Source: Heterohyrax brucei
Lineage: Eukaryota; Chordata; Mammalia; Hyracoidea; Procaviidae
Reading direction: 5' to 3'
DNA: 64,000 nucleotides
NCBI GenBank assembly: GCA_028571685.1
Contig: CM053141.1
Location: forward strand, 50,156,333 to 50,220,332
The position numbers and the translations under genes are program-made. Shown here piece by piece: positions 55,980-64,000 of this stretch (position 1 is its first letter; each line of letters starts with the position of its first letter). The notes under the pieces are model-generated. The model was not told the origin of the DNA, ran no database searches, and saw only the letters and a list, made by a program, of their open reading frames with translations.

Positions 55980-56680
55980 TTCACCTGAAAGCAAGGGTTA
56001 AAAATACATTCTAACTTTATATGTAAGCAATTTTTTTTAAAATTGTAGCATACAAAGTAATAGATACAAATTTATCACTTCCATATCTAAGTAGATATTA
56101 AAAAATGCTTTAATTGTTTGGGGAGACAATCGATTCTAGTTATTTAAAGCCTCTTGTATGAAGCTCTTTTTTTCATCTTCGATTAAATCTTTTCTGGAGG
56201 AAGTGCTTGCTAGTTCACACAAAGTCATTGTTACTGGTTAAAAGAATAAACTCAGAGTAATTTTGTGGCTTTATTCTCTATTTAGACTAGAGGCTTCAAC
56301 TTTATTAGAAAACCATATTGTTTTAAATTAAATTTCCAAATAAATATATGTGGGTGTGAATCCAAGGGAAATATTTTGCAAAACTTAAAAAAAAAAAAAA
56401 AAAAAACAAGCAAAAATCTTGACATCCAGAACTCTAAACACATTCTAGTGGTTTTGTTAAATTAAAGCATTTTGAGGGTTAATTATTCCCAAGGATTTTT
56501 TAAAATAATGATTTCAACCACAAACGTCCCGCAAAACTTGTTGAGGTGGGGAGGGAGGGAGGCGGGGGTAAAGAGAGGGGGAGTAGAAAAGACCTTCGTG
56601 CCCGTGTGTAAGTTAACAGTGCCATCCTGTGGTTAGTCTTTTCATTTAAAAAAAAGTTCGCGTGTGCGCGCGCGCGTGCC
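55975..56680. other. Unassigned sequence with G-rich tract
   Basis: An A-run of about 21 (near 56,386) and a G-rich tract at 56,548-56,568 with four G-runs. A GTGCGC tract near 56,660. No gene. Confidence 0.5.
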
Positions 56681-56852
56681 CCTGGTGGCGCAGTGATGGT
56701 GTCGTGGTTAAAAGCTACGGCTACTAATCAAACAGGTATGAAGTTCAAATCCACCAGCAGCAACTTAGAAATTATAGGGCAGTTCTACTCTATTATCTAG
56801 CTTCTCTAGGGTTGCTGAATTGGAAACCATTCAAAGGAATCCATTCAAATAC
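56681..56852 (+). mobile_element. AfroSINE with altered head
   Basis: 'cccctggtggcgcagtgatgg' with an extra 'tgtcgtggttaaaagc' inserted after the A-box region, then 'aagttcaaatccaccagc' and 'gggcagttctactctattatc'. Confidence 0.82.
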
Positions 56853-56865
56853 AGGTTCCGTATTT

Positions 56866-57030
56866 GGGGGGACGCGGCAGTTAAGTGCAAGCTGCTAACT
56901 GAAAAGTGATCAGTTCGAACTCACCGGCCCCTTAGCAGAAGGAATATGTAGGAGTCTGCTTCCGTAAAGATCACAGCCTTGGAAAAACCTATGATACCTC
57001 ACAGGTTTTACTCTGTTCTATAGAGCCGCT
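56866..57030 (+). mobile_element. AfroSINE (host of nest), 5' part
   Basis: 'acgcggcagttaagtgcaagc', 'tgatcagttcgaactcacc' and the middle block 'ggagtctgcttccgtaaagatc' are present. It runs to 'ctgttctatagagccgc' and continues at 57,379 after two further SINEs. Confidence 0.82.
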
Positions 57031-57212
57031 TTGGAAACCCTAGTGGTGTAGTGGTTAAGAGCTACATGTGCTAATCAGAAGGTCACCAGTTCAAATCCAC
57101 CATACGCTCCTTGGAAGCTCTATGGGGGTAGTTCTATTCTGACCTCTAGTGTCATCTATGAGTTGGACTAGACTCGATGGCAGTGGATTATTATTATTAT
57201 TATTATTATTTT
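57031..57212 (+). mobile_element. AfroSINE nested
   Basis: Full short-type SINE ('ttggaaaccctagtggtgtagtgg' to 'gactcgatggcagtgg'), ending in a (TTA)n expansion at 57,186-57,213. Confidence 0.9.
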
Positions 57213-57213
57213 A
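57186..57213. repeat. (TTA)n microsatellite
   Basis: ATTATTATTATT run at the SINE tail. Confidence 0.9.
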
Positions 57214-57239
57214 AATACCTAGAGAGGGAAAGATGCTTT

Positions 57240-57375
57240 AAATCCTGATGGCGGCATAGTGGTTAAGTGCTATATACTAGCCAGGAGCTCCTTGGAAACT
57301 CTATGGAGCAGTTCTACTCTTTCCCATAGGGTCGCTATAACTCCACATTGACTCGATGGCAGTAGGTTTAGTTTG
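57240..57375 (+). mobile_element. AfroSINE nested, internally shortened
   Basis: 'gatggcggcatagtggttaagtgc' then a shortened B-box zone ('tatatactagccaggagc'), body CTTGGAAACTCTATGGAG, core 'gggtcgctataactcc' and 'gactcgatggcagtagg'. Confidence 0.88.
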
Positions 57376-57378
57376 GGT

Positions 57379-57420
57379 GTATAGAGTTGCTTAGTTGGAA
57401 TCCACTCAACAGCACCTTTT
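57379..57420 (+). mobile_element. AfroSINE (host of nest), 3' part
   Basis: 'gtatagagttgcttagttgg' and 'aatccactcaacagcacc' complete the SINE broken at 57,030. TATAGAG occurs at both breaks (57,019-57,025 and 57,380-57,386). Confidence 0.78.
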
Positions 57421-57867
57421 ATTGGGTGTGACGTACTACCCTTTCCAAAAAAAAAAAAAAAGACAATAACAAAATATATTCGTAATTTCTAAATGTTCCA
57501 GATCCCGTATACTGAACAACATTGCTGTAAAAATGCAATTAATAAACATTTTGTTTGCTATAAATATATAAAAACAGCAACAACAAAAACCAATATTGTG
57601 GCACGGAGAAGTAACTATGAATGTCAAAAACAACTTATTTTTCTAAGGCTTCACTCTAGATACTAAGTTTGTGAAATGATTTCCTTAGATCCCTCCAACC
57701 ACAAAGGAAAACATCTTACTATGGAATAGGAAACCTAAGTAGCTTCTGCACTGGATACTATCCCCTCCTTCCTCTCCTCACCCTCTCCGTCCTCCTCTTC
57801 CTCCTGTTGCTCAGGCAAGAACTTTTGTGTTTGCTCTTTCTTCCAGCTGCAGCCCTTTTTCTTCAGT
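57421..57867. other. Unassigned sequence
   Basis: A14 near 57,448 and a pyrimidine-rich tract about 57,762-57,820. No gene. Confidence 0.5.
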
Positions 57868-58168
57868 TATCTTCCTGGGTGACTCCTCACCCTCTCAGCT
57901 CTTTGTTCAAATGACCATCATCAGAGAAGTCCTTCCTCATCAATTTATATAAAAAAGCAACTGTTCCTATTACCTTCTGTTCCCTTGTTCTACTTTATTA
58001 CCCTCCTGAAAGCTTATCCAGGCAGTGACAGGATATAGTATATACTAGCTTGTTGTCTATCTCCCTGAATCAGCATGCGTAGGGTGTTTGATTTGTACAC
58101 AGCTGCATCCCCAGTGCCTGGCTCAGGGTAGGCAGTCAGTAGTATTTGTTCAATGATGCTGGACTCTT
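57868..58168 (+). mobile_element. L2 LINE 3' end
   Basis: It follows the L2 3' order: 'cagagaagtccttcctcatc', 'tattaccctcctgaaagctt', 'gtctatctccctgaatcagc', 'agctgcatccccagtgcctggctcagggtagg', 'gtatttgttcaatgatgctg'. Confidence 0.8.
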
Positions 58169-58315
58169 CTCCTCTGAATCCTGCGTGTACTGTTCCTGTC
58201 TTTCTGACAGCATGGACAAGGATGAAGAAGTTTCATCTAAATTGGACATGGCACCCTACTTGAAGAACGCCCCTCAGCCTCCAGTCCTGATTTTCTCTTT
58301 TCTCTGACAAAGAAG

Positions 58316-58497
58316 GGGCACTGGTGGCACACAGCGAAGCCCTCGGCTGCCAACCAAAAGGCTGGTGCTTCAAAACTACCCACTGGCTCGCTTGAGAAAG
58401 ACCTGGTGCTTTGTTTAAAGGCTACGGGCCAGAAAGCCCACCAAGGCTGTTCCACTCTGTCATAGAGACTTGTTGGCGTTCAACAGCAAAAACAACA
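58316..58497 (+). mobile_element. AfroSINE variant
   Basis: 'ggcactggtggcacacagcg', 'ccaaccaaaaggctggtgcttc', a middle block with 'tgagaaagacctggtgc', body 'aggctgttccactctgtcatagag'. The tail ends in CAACAGCAAAAACAAC (AAC type). Confidence 0.78.
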
Positions 58498-58504
58498 CAC
58501 AGTA

Positions 58505-58705
58505 AAAGCAAATGGTTTGTCTCAAGTGGACTCTGACTCGTAGTGACCGTGTGTGTCAGTGCAGAACAGTGCTCCGTGAGGTTTTCATCAGTTGATTTTT
58601 CAAAAGTGGATCACCAGGCCTTTCTTTTGATGTGCCTTCAGGTGGATTCAATCACCAACCCTTTGGATAGCAGCCCAGCACATCAACCATTTGCAGCGCT
58701 CAGGG
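58505..58705 (-). mobile_element. AfroSINE, long subtype
   Basis: 'ggactctgactcgtagtgacc' core, 'gtgctccgtgaggttttc', 'tggatcaccaggcctttcttttg', 'ggtggattcaatcaccaacc' in complement, then the tRNA-like head. Confidence 0.82.
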
Positions 58706-58741
58706 ACTCCTTGCTATAAAATACATGTTGCTTATTCTCTA

Positions 58742-58897
58742 CTTGGAAACCAGTGCTATAACTGCTAACCCAAATTTCAGGAGTTCAAATCCACTAGGCG
58801 CTCCTGGTGGAACCTCTATGGGGTAGTTCTACACCATCACATAGGATCACTATGGGTCAGAATGGACATGACAGCAATGAGTTTGGTTTTTTTGGTT
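58742..58897 (+). mobile_element. AfroSINE
   Basis: 'ttggaaaccagtgctataactgc' with part of the head deleted, 'ggagttcaaatccactagg', 'cacataggatcactatgggtc' and 'gagtttggttttttt'. Confidence 0.88.
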
Positions 58898-59299
58898 TAT
58901 TCTCTGCTTGCACCCTGCTCCTAAATTCTCTACCCTTCTCTGTTGTCCACTGTGCTTTGGGAGGCAGACTCTTGCAAATAACCTCTCCTTGGCTGGCTTC
59001 GGTTCTGGATTTGAGAAAGGAGCTGGGGCATTTCTTCCTGGGTCCTCCCTCTTTTGTGCTCCTATCTTGTGGCCCCTCATTTGCAGCTCCAGCTCTGTCT
59101 GGAATCTGTAACACTTTGTCTTCCTTTGTCTTCTGAGAACTTGGGACGGACACGCCTGCCTGCTTTTGGTGGTATCCGGGTACTTCACTGTCTCCTGTTT
59201 GCTCTTTTAACCCTGCCCAAACCTTAGCCAAAATCTCTTCATCTGTACCATATGGTGTGGGTTCTTTTTCTAGGAAGAGCCCAGAAATACACGTTGGAG
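58898..59299. other. Unassigned, GC-richer sequence
   Basis: A 151-codon minus-strand frame spans 58,857-59,312. It is rich in Lys, Glu and Ser, has no recognisable domain and overlaps the neighbouring SINE, so I treat it as chance. Confidence 0.5.
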
Positions 59300-59327
59300 C
59301 ACTGGTTCTCAAACTGTAACCTCATGA
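59300..59327 (+). mobile_element. MER5A (hAT) segment 1
   Basis: 'cactggttctcaaactgtaacc' is the MER5A left terminus. The element continues at 59,549 and 59,763. Confidence 0.8.
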
Positions 59328-59338
59328 GAATGATCTAG

Positions 59339-59548
59339 GAAAAAAAAAAAACCTGTTGCCATTCAGTTGATTTTGATTTGTATCAGCCATATCGGACAGA
59401 GTAGAACTGCCTCTAGGGTTTCCAAGGCCCTAACTCTTTATGGAATCAGATTGCTACATCTTTTTTCTGTGTGGTGGCTGGTGAGTTCCAACTGCTGACC
59501 TTTCGGTTATCAGTCAATTGCTTAACCACTGTACCACCAGGGCTCTCT
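59339..59548 (-). mobile_element. AfroSINE inserted in MER5A
   Basis: The complement shows an A-tail, core 'gttgattttgatttgtatcagcc', an added middle block and head. GAATGATCTAG (59,328-59,338) and GAATGACCTAG (59,549-59,559) are the target duplication. Confidence 0.9.
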
Positions 59549-59615
59549 GAATGACCTAGAGCATCTGTTGAAACAGTCGTTGTTGAATGCTGACCCTATA
59601 GTTTCTGATTCAGCT
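59549..59615 (+). mobile_element. MER5A segment 2
   Basis: 'gcatctgttgaaacagtcg', then 'tagtttctgattcagctgg', matching the MER5A middle. Confidence 0.82.
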
Positions 59616-59762
59616 GGTAACCAAAAGATCAGCAGTTCAAACCTACCAGCCATTCCTTGGAAACCCTATGAGGCAGTGTCCTACAGTGTCCTACTGTGTC
59701 CTACAGAGTCACTATGAGTCAGAATCAACTCAACAGGAATGGGTTCGGTTTTAAGTTTTTAA
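59616..59762 (+). mobile_element. AfroSINE inserted in MER5A, with a tandem expansion
   Basis: The head begins at 'taaccaaaagatcagcagttc', so the A-box portion is missing. A 10-bp unit (AGTGTCCTAC) is repeated three times at 59,675-59,704, the last copy as TGTGTCCTAC. Core and tail are normal. Confidence 0.85.
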
Positions 59763-59853
59763 ATCTGGGACGTGACTCCAAATTTGCATTTCTAATATGC
59801 CCTGAGATGATGCTGACACTGCTGGTCTGGGTTCACACAGTTGGTTGTCACTG
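59763..59853 (+). mobile_element. MER5A segment 3
   Basis: 'atttgcatttctaatatgccc', 'gatgctgacactgctggtctgg', and 'gttggttgtcactg' at the right terminus. Confidence 0.85.
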
Positions 59854-60071
59854 CCCTACGGTCTATTCTTTCATGAATCTAAATGATATGTGCTGGGTGT
59901 TACAAATGAAAACCTCTCCAAAATATGAACTAGAAATTGCTTGAGTTTTGAGGAGCAGGGCGTGAGAACAGGCTCAGGGAAAATCATGTCCATTACTCCA
60001 TGAGCTCATGCAGATGACTTCAGCTCTCTGATCCTTATCAGTAGACTCACAAAGTGCTAGATAATTATAAA

Positions 60072-60236
60072 AACTTGAAACCAAACCCACTGCTAGTGAG
60101 TTGATTCTAACTCATAGCTACCCCATGGGACAGAGCAGAATTGCCTCATAGGGTTTCCAAGGAGCACTTCGTGGATTCAAACTGTTGACATTTTGATTAA
60201 CAGCTGTAGCACTTAACCACTATGTCACGAGGGTTT
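60072..60236 (-). mobile_element. AfroSINE
   Basis: 'gaaaccaaacccactgctag', 'gagttgattctaactcatagc', and the head 'ccactatgtcacgagggtttt', read in complement. Confidence 0.92.
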
Positions 60237-60330
60237 TAACTAATCATAGGAGCTAAAATTTATTAAGCATTCACAGTTGGATTAAAAGTACTACAAATCC
60301 ATTACAGTAAAATTTATGGAGCTTCCCATT
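60237..60330 (+). mobile_element. Old L1ME-like fragment, left part
   Basis: An AT-rich stretch that continues past the LTR. Assignment rests on the right part at 60,783. Confidence 0.45.
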
Positions 60331-60782
60331 TGTCATGAGTTGTTTTGTGTCCCCCCAAAAACATGTGTATTGATTTGACTTGGCTATGAGTCGCAATATG
60401 GTGCAATTCCTCCCATGTGTTGTGAATCCTGCCTCTGTGATATTGGTGATGGAGAATGGGCAGCAATTGTGTTGGTGAGGCAGGACTTAATTTACCAGCT
60501 GTGGGATATAAGGAAAAGAAGTGAGCATAAAGAGTTGGGAACTTCATACCACCAAGAAGCAGCACGGGAGCAGAGCACATCCTTGGACCTGAACTTCATG
60601 TGCCAAGATTCTCTCACTGGATTTGGACTCTACCTACTGCACTATGATAAATCCTCTTGCTGAATGGACTGACAATTTGTTAACGGATTTGTGGCTTAAC
60701 GGACTGTGTAAATAAAATTTCTCTTCACAAAGCCTTCCATTCATGGTATTTTCTGTTAGAGCTGTACCAGATGACTAAAGCA
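60331..60782 (+). mobile_element. MaLR-like solo LTR with perfect duplication
   Basis: 452 bp, TGTCATGAGTTG...GATGACTAAAGCA. It has an AATAAA signal at 60,711-60,716 and the 'cttccattcatggtattttctg' end block of the group. CCATT occurs at 60,326-60,330 and 60,783-60,787. Confidence 0.92.
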
Positions 60783-61045
60783 CCATTATATGGTGAAATG
60801 GTTTTAATGTAAAGCTAAGTTTAAAAAAAGCAAGAGAGGAAATGATATACAGCATGATCTGTTAAGTATATGCACACACATACACATAGAAAGACCGGAA
60901 AACTAGGAAACAAAAATAAAAATATGATAATCAGATGATTAAGATTATTTAGTATTTTTCTCCCTGTGATTTCTAATATATCTTTGTTGTTTATGGATTA
61001 TACCCATCTTGTAAAAACAGAACAAAATTTAGCTTGGAAATAGTC
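60783..61045 (+). mobile_element. Old L1ME-type 3' end
   Basis: 'cagcatgatctgttaagtat', 'gcacacacatacacatagaaag' and 'tagtatttttctccctgtg' follow the L1ME 3' UTR order. Confidence 0.6.
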
Positions 61046-61054
61046 AAGCAGGAA

Positions 61055-61732
61055 ATCTCTCTCACTGTTAGGTACCACCTTGGTTCTAACTCATACTGAC
61101 CCTGTTCACAACGGAGGAAACCCCGCCTAGTCCTTCTCCATCCTCATAATCATTGCTATGTCTGGGCTCTTTGCTGCTGGCACTGCATCAACCCATCTTC
61201 TTGAGGGGCTTCCTGTTTTTCACTCACCCTGTCCCAAGCATGATGTCCTTCGCCAGGGACTGATCTCTCTTGATACTATGTTCCAAGTATGTGAGATGAA
61301 GTCTTACCGTCCTTGCTTCTGAGGAACATTCTGACTGCTTCTTCCAAGACAGATTTGTTCATTCTTTTGGCAGTCCACGTTATATCCAATAATCTTTGGA
61401 AATACCATAATTCAAAGGTGTCAGTTCTTCTGTATTCCTTATTCATCGTCCAGCTTTTGCACTGCATGTGAGGCAACTGAAAATACCTTAGTCCTCAAAG
61501 TGACATCTTCGCTTTTTAACACTTTTAAGTTGTCCTTTGTAAATTTACCCATTGCAGTATATCCTTTGATTTCTTGACTCCTGTTTCCATGGGTTTTGAA
61601 TATGGATCCAAGTAAAATAAAATCCTTGACAACTTCAAGCTTTTCTCCTTTTATCGTGATATTGTTTATTGGTCCAGTTGACAGAATTTTTGTTTTCTTC
61701 ATGTTGAAGTGTAATCCATACTGAAGTTGTGC
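61055..61732 (-). mobile_element. RTE C-terminal part and 3' tail, minus strand
   Basis: On the minus strand, frames at 61,439-61,702 (MKKTKILSTGPINNITIKGE, then VVKDFILLGSIFKTHGNRSQ) and 61,276-61,476 (QCKSWTMNKEYRRTDTFELW) show the C-terminal RTE domain. The 3' tail (61,055-61,240) is more diverged than in other copies (complement of 'gttaggtaccaccttgg'). An AfroSINE interrupts it at 61,733. Confidence 0.9.
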
Positions 61733-61896
61733 TTGGAAACACTGGTGGTGTAGTGCTTAAGTGCTGTGTCTGCTAACCAAAAGGTCGGCAGTTCAAATCA
61801 GCCAGGTGCTCCTTGGAAACCCTATGGGGCAGTTCTACTCTGTCCTCTAGGGTCCCTGTGAGTTGGCATTGACTTGATGACAGTGAGTTGAATTGT
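61733..61896 (+). mobile_element. AfroSINE inserted in RTE
   Basis: A well-preserved short-type SINE ('ttggaaacactggtggtgtagtgc', 'aaggtcggcagttcaaatcagcc', 'gtgagttggcattgacttg'). The RTE on its two sides does not join directly; about 260 bp of RTE sequence is missing there. Confidence 0.93.
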
Positions 61897-62540
61897 TTGT
61901 TGAATAGTCTCCTGTTCTATTTGAACAACTGCCTTTTGATCTATGTATTGGTTCAGGACATCACAATTAAGTTTCTAGAATTTTCATTGTTTGCAATGTT
62001 ATTCATAATTTATTATGATTCATGTTGCCAAATGCCTTTGCATGTTCAATAAAATACAGGTAAACATCTTTCTGATATTTTCTGCATTTAGCAAGAATCC
62101 ATCTGACATTAGCAGTGATACCCCTTGTTTCGCATCCTCTTCTGAATTCTGCTTAAATTACGGGCAGTTCCTTGTCATATTCTGCTGCAAGCATTTTTGA
62201 ATTATCAGTAAAGTTTTACTTGTGTGCAACATTAATGATCTTTTTAGATTATTTTCGTAGTCTGTCAAATCACCTTTCTTTGAAATGGGCACCTGTATGG
62301 ATCTCTTCTAGTTGGTTGGTTGCCCAGGTAACTGTCTTTCAAAATTCTTGGCATAGAAGTTAGTACTTCCAGCACAGGATCCATTTGTTATAACATCTCA
62401 ATTAATATTGTTTCTGGAGCTTTTTTTTTCTTTCATTAGTGCTTTCAGGGCAGGCTAAGACTTCTTCTTTTAATACCGTTGGTTTTTGATCATATGCTAC
62501 CTCCTGATTTTTGATTGTACCATCAACTAAAGCACGTGTT
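61897..62540 (-). mobile_element. RTE RT region, minus strand
   Basis: Complement of the RT domain: 'ggtaaacatctttctgatattttctgc', 'aagaatccatctgacattagcagtgatacc', 'agattattttcgtagtctgtcaaatcacc', and upstream to about 'ttcttttaataccgttggtttttgatcatatgc'. It completes the same element as 61,055-61,732. Confidence 0.9.
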
Positions 62541-62934
62541 TCTAAGGCTATTTATCCCCCTTGCAATGACACTATGAAAGCTTAGAGGAAGGAGAAGAAG
62601 GGGCAGAGTGGTGACTCAACTGCAAGGGAGAAAGAAGAGAGCCTAAAGAAACAGAGAGATCTACTAATTGGGAAGAGAATGGTTAAACTTTTCTTTGTTC
62701 GAGACCAGGAAGTGAACCGAAAAAGACTCACAGACCAAGCAGTCTCAGTCACTTTCAAGCTGCAATTCATAGTCCTGGGCACTTTGAATGCTCCTGAAAA
62801 GGGAGTGATGCCTTAGAACCTACCTGGGGGATGGGGAACAGGAAAGGGAAGCCTCTCTACTTGACCAGAGAGAAATAGATTTTGTTGTGAGTGCACAGCT
62901 GCTGATCTGCAGTCACTGTTACAAATTGTGCATA
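62541..62934. other. Unassigned, purine-rich sequence
   Basis: No gene or repeat that I can support. Confidence 0.5.
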
Positions 62935-63030
62935 CACCCACCCACCCACACACATATATACTTCATAGATAAGTACTTTAAAAAATATATATGTACCTTA
63001 AAGTATATACATATTTTAAAATATATACTT
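62935..63030. repeat. Imperfect AC/AT simple sequence
   Basis: CCCACCCACACACATATATA, then TATACATA-like units. Confidence 0.75.
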
Positions 63031-64000
63031 TCAAAAATTACATTGAAATTACCCCCTTTGACTAAATTGTAAGTAATTTCTTAAGAGTCTGAAGTAGTAG
63101 ACAGTTATAAAAACGCTCTGGAAACTTATCATCAAAGTACCTACCATTAAGTTGATACTAATGTACTTTCCCATTGTGAGCATCTTGCTTTGCTGCTTAT
63201 TTTTAACTGACTTGAAGTTTTTTAAACTGCTTCAGTTATTTTAAGAAAAATTAATTTTAGCTAACTTACATTGGTTTAAGTTTGAAGGAAATATAATGAA
63301 CAATGAGAGGAAAATCATTGTTTTTTCCCTATGTCAGACTGCAGATAAGTTTCCATAAAACTAAATGACTTCACTTGCAAAAGACATTTGATATTGAAAT
63401 ACAGCCATATGTTCTAAATATAACCGATTACTGCCATGTGCATAAGGGTAAGGAACACTGTGTTGTGTAAGTTAAAAGAACATTTGAAATATATGTTTGA
63501 ATTTCAGATAATTCATATTGCAGACATATACACATTCCAGGGACAGGAAAATAGGAAAATATATGGGATCCATGTTGCGGATATCATCAATCAGTTTAAC
63601 AGACACTTAAGCCATATTGAAATTTGGTCCTGCAGCCAAGAGTGTATTCAAATTCAGTATTCTCCCAGTGAGTCCTTGCTGGGAAGGAAGAAGCAGAGGC
63701 TACAAATAGGTAGAGATGAGGAAAACTCCCCAGTCTAATATTTAATGAAGCATCATTGTCGACGGTCTATTGAGGTCCACTTGTGGACGGTCAGTAGCCT
63801 CTCAGATGATAGGTATTTCAGCGGATTTGCTCTTTTCTGCCCTTCTCTGCTTGCAGACTTAGCATGCTCAGGTGGCCACCAAATGAATCAGAGGTTCCTA
63901 CTATAGCCTACAACTGGACCTTTCCTTCTTGCTCTATTTCTTATGCTTCCATATGTTTCCTTCTTTCTTTTTTACCTCACATCACTGGGAAAAAAAAGTC
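63031..64000. other. Unassigned sequence to window end
   Basis: No recognisable repeat. A 100-codon frame at 63,436-63,738 begins in AT-rich sequence and shows no known domain, so it is not called a gene. Confidence 0.5.

Noticed and set aside
58857-59312. 151-codon minus-strand frame
   Set aside because: It overlaps a SINE and has no recognisable domain. A frame of this length is expected by chance in 64 kb read six ways.
63436-63738. 100-codon frame near the window end
   Set aside because: No domain, AT-rich start, and no splice or promoter context that I could support.

Overview
The window looks like nuclear, intergenic or intronic DNA from a placental mammal of the African clade (Afrotheria), most likely an elephant or close paenungulate relative. 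The main evidence is many copies of a tRNA-derived SINE whose 3' half (CTATGAGTCGGAATCGACTC-like core, then TGGGTTTGGTTTT or an AAC-rich tail) matches the AfroSINE family, alongside many copies of a BovB-like RTE retrotransposon with the same 3' end. L1s, MaLR-type LTRs, MLT1, MER5A and L2 complete a typical eutherian repeat landscape. I found no convincing host protein-coding exon, RNA gene or CRISPR. The longer open frames are decayed transposon ORFs or chance frames.

Layout. 0-5 kb: three 3'-truncated RTE copies and three AfroSINEs. 5-16 kb: L1 territory, with a minus-strand L1 3' half (6.4-9.3 kb) abutting the 5' end of a plus-strand, internally deleted L1 (9.3-15.6 kb). 16.5-27 kb: a run of plus-strand RTE copies, several interrupted by LTRs (MaLR-like at 22.1 and 25.2 kb, a class I-like solo LTR at 25.8 kb). 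27-33 kb: old L1M debris, an ERVL/MaLR-like LTR, nested AfroSINEs and an L1 3'-UTR insertion with target-site duplication. 33-35.6 kb: mostly unique. 35.6-39.5 kb: an RTE copy holding a complete MaLR-type provirus. 39.8-41.9 kb: four LTRs in a row. 43.7-49.7 kb: RTE, AfroSINE, two MLT1 units and a hAT element. 49.7-54.6 kb: the most repeat-poor stretch. 54.6-64 kb: dense AfroSINEs, L2, MER5A, a solo LTR, and a long minus-strand RTE.

The standout is the provirus at 36,520-38,474. Its two 501-bp LTRs show no difference that I could find. It has a perfect 5-bp target duplication, a 17-nt primer-binding site fitting tRNA-Leu(UAA), a polypurine tract, and a 953-bp GC- and CpG-rich internal region without retroviral genes. 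It appears to be a recent insertion of a non-autonomous element from a lineage usually regarded as ancient in mammals.

The parts interact as parasites and hosts of insertion. AfroSINEs share the RTE 3' end and presumably used its machinery. RTE copies served as landing sites for LTR elements. L1 supplied its own truncated copies. Several nests give a relative order of insertion. Boundaries given without a target duplication are approximate, by eye, within roughly 10-30 bases.
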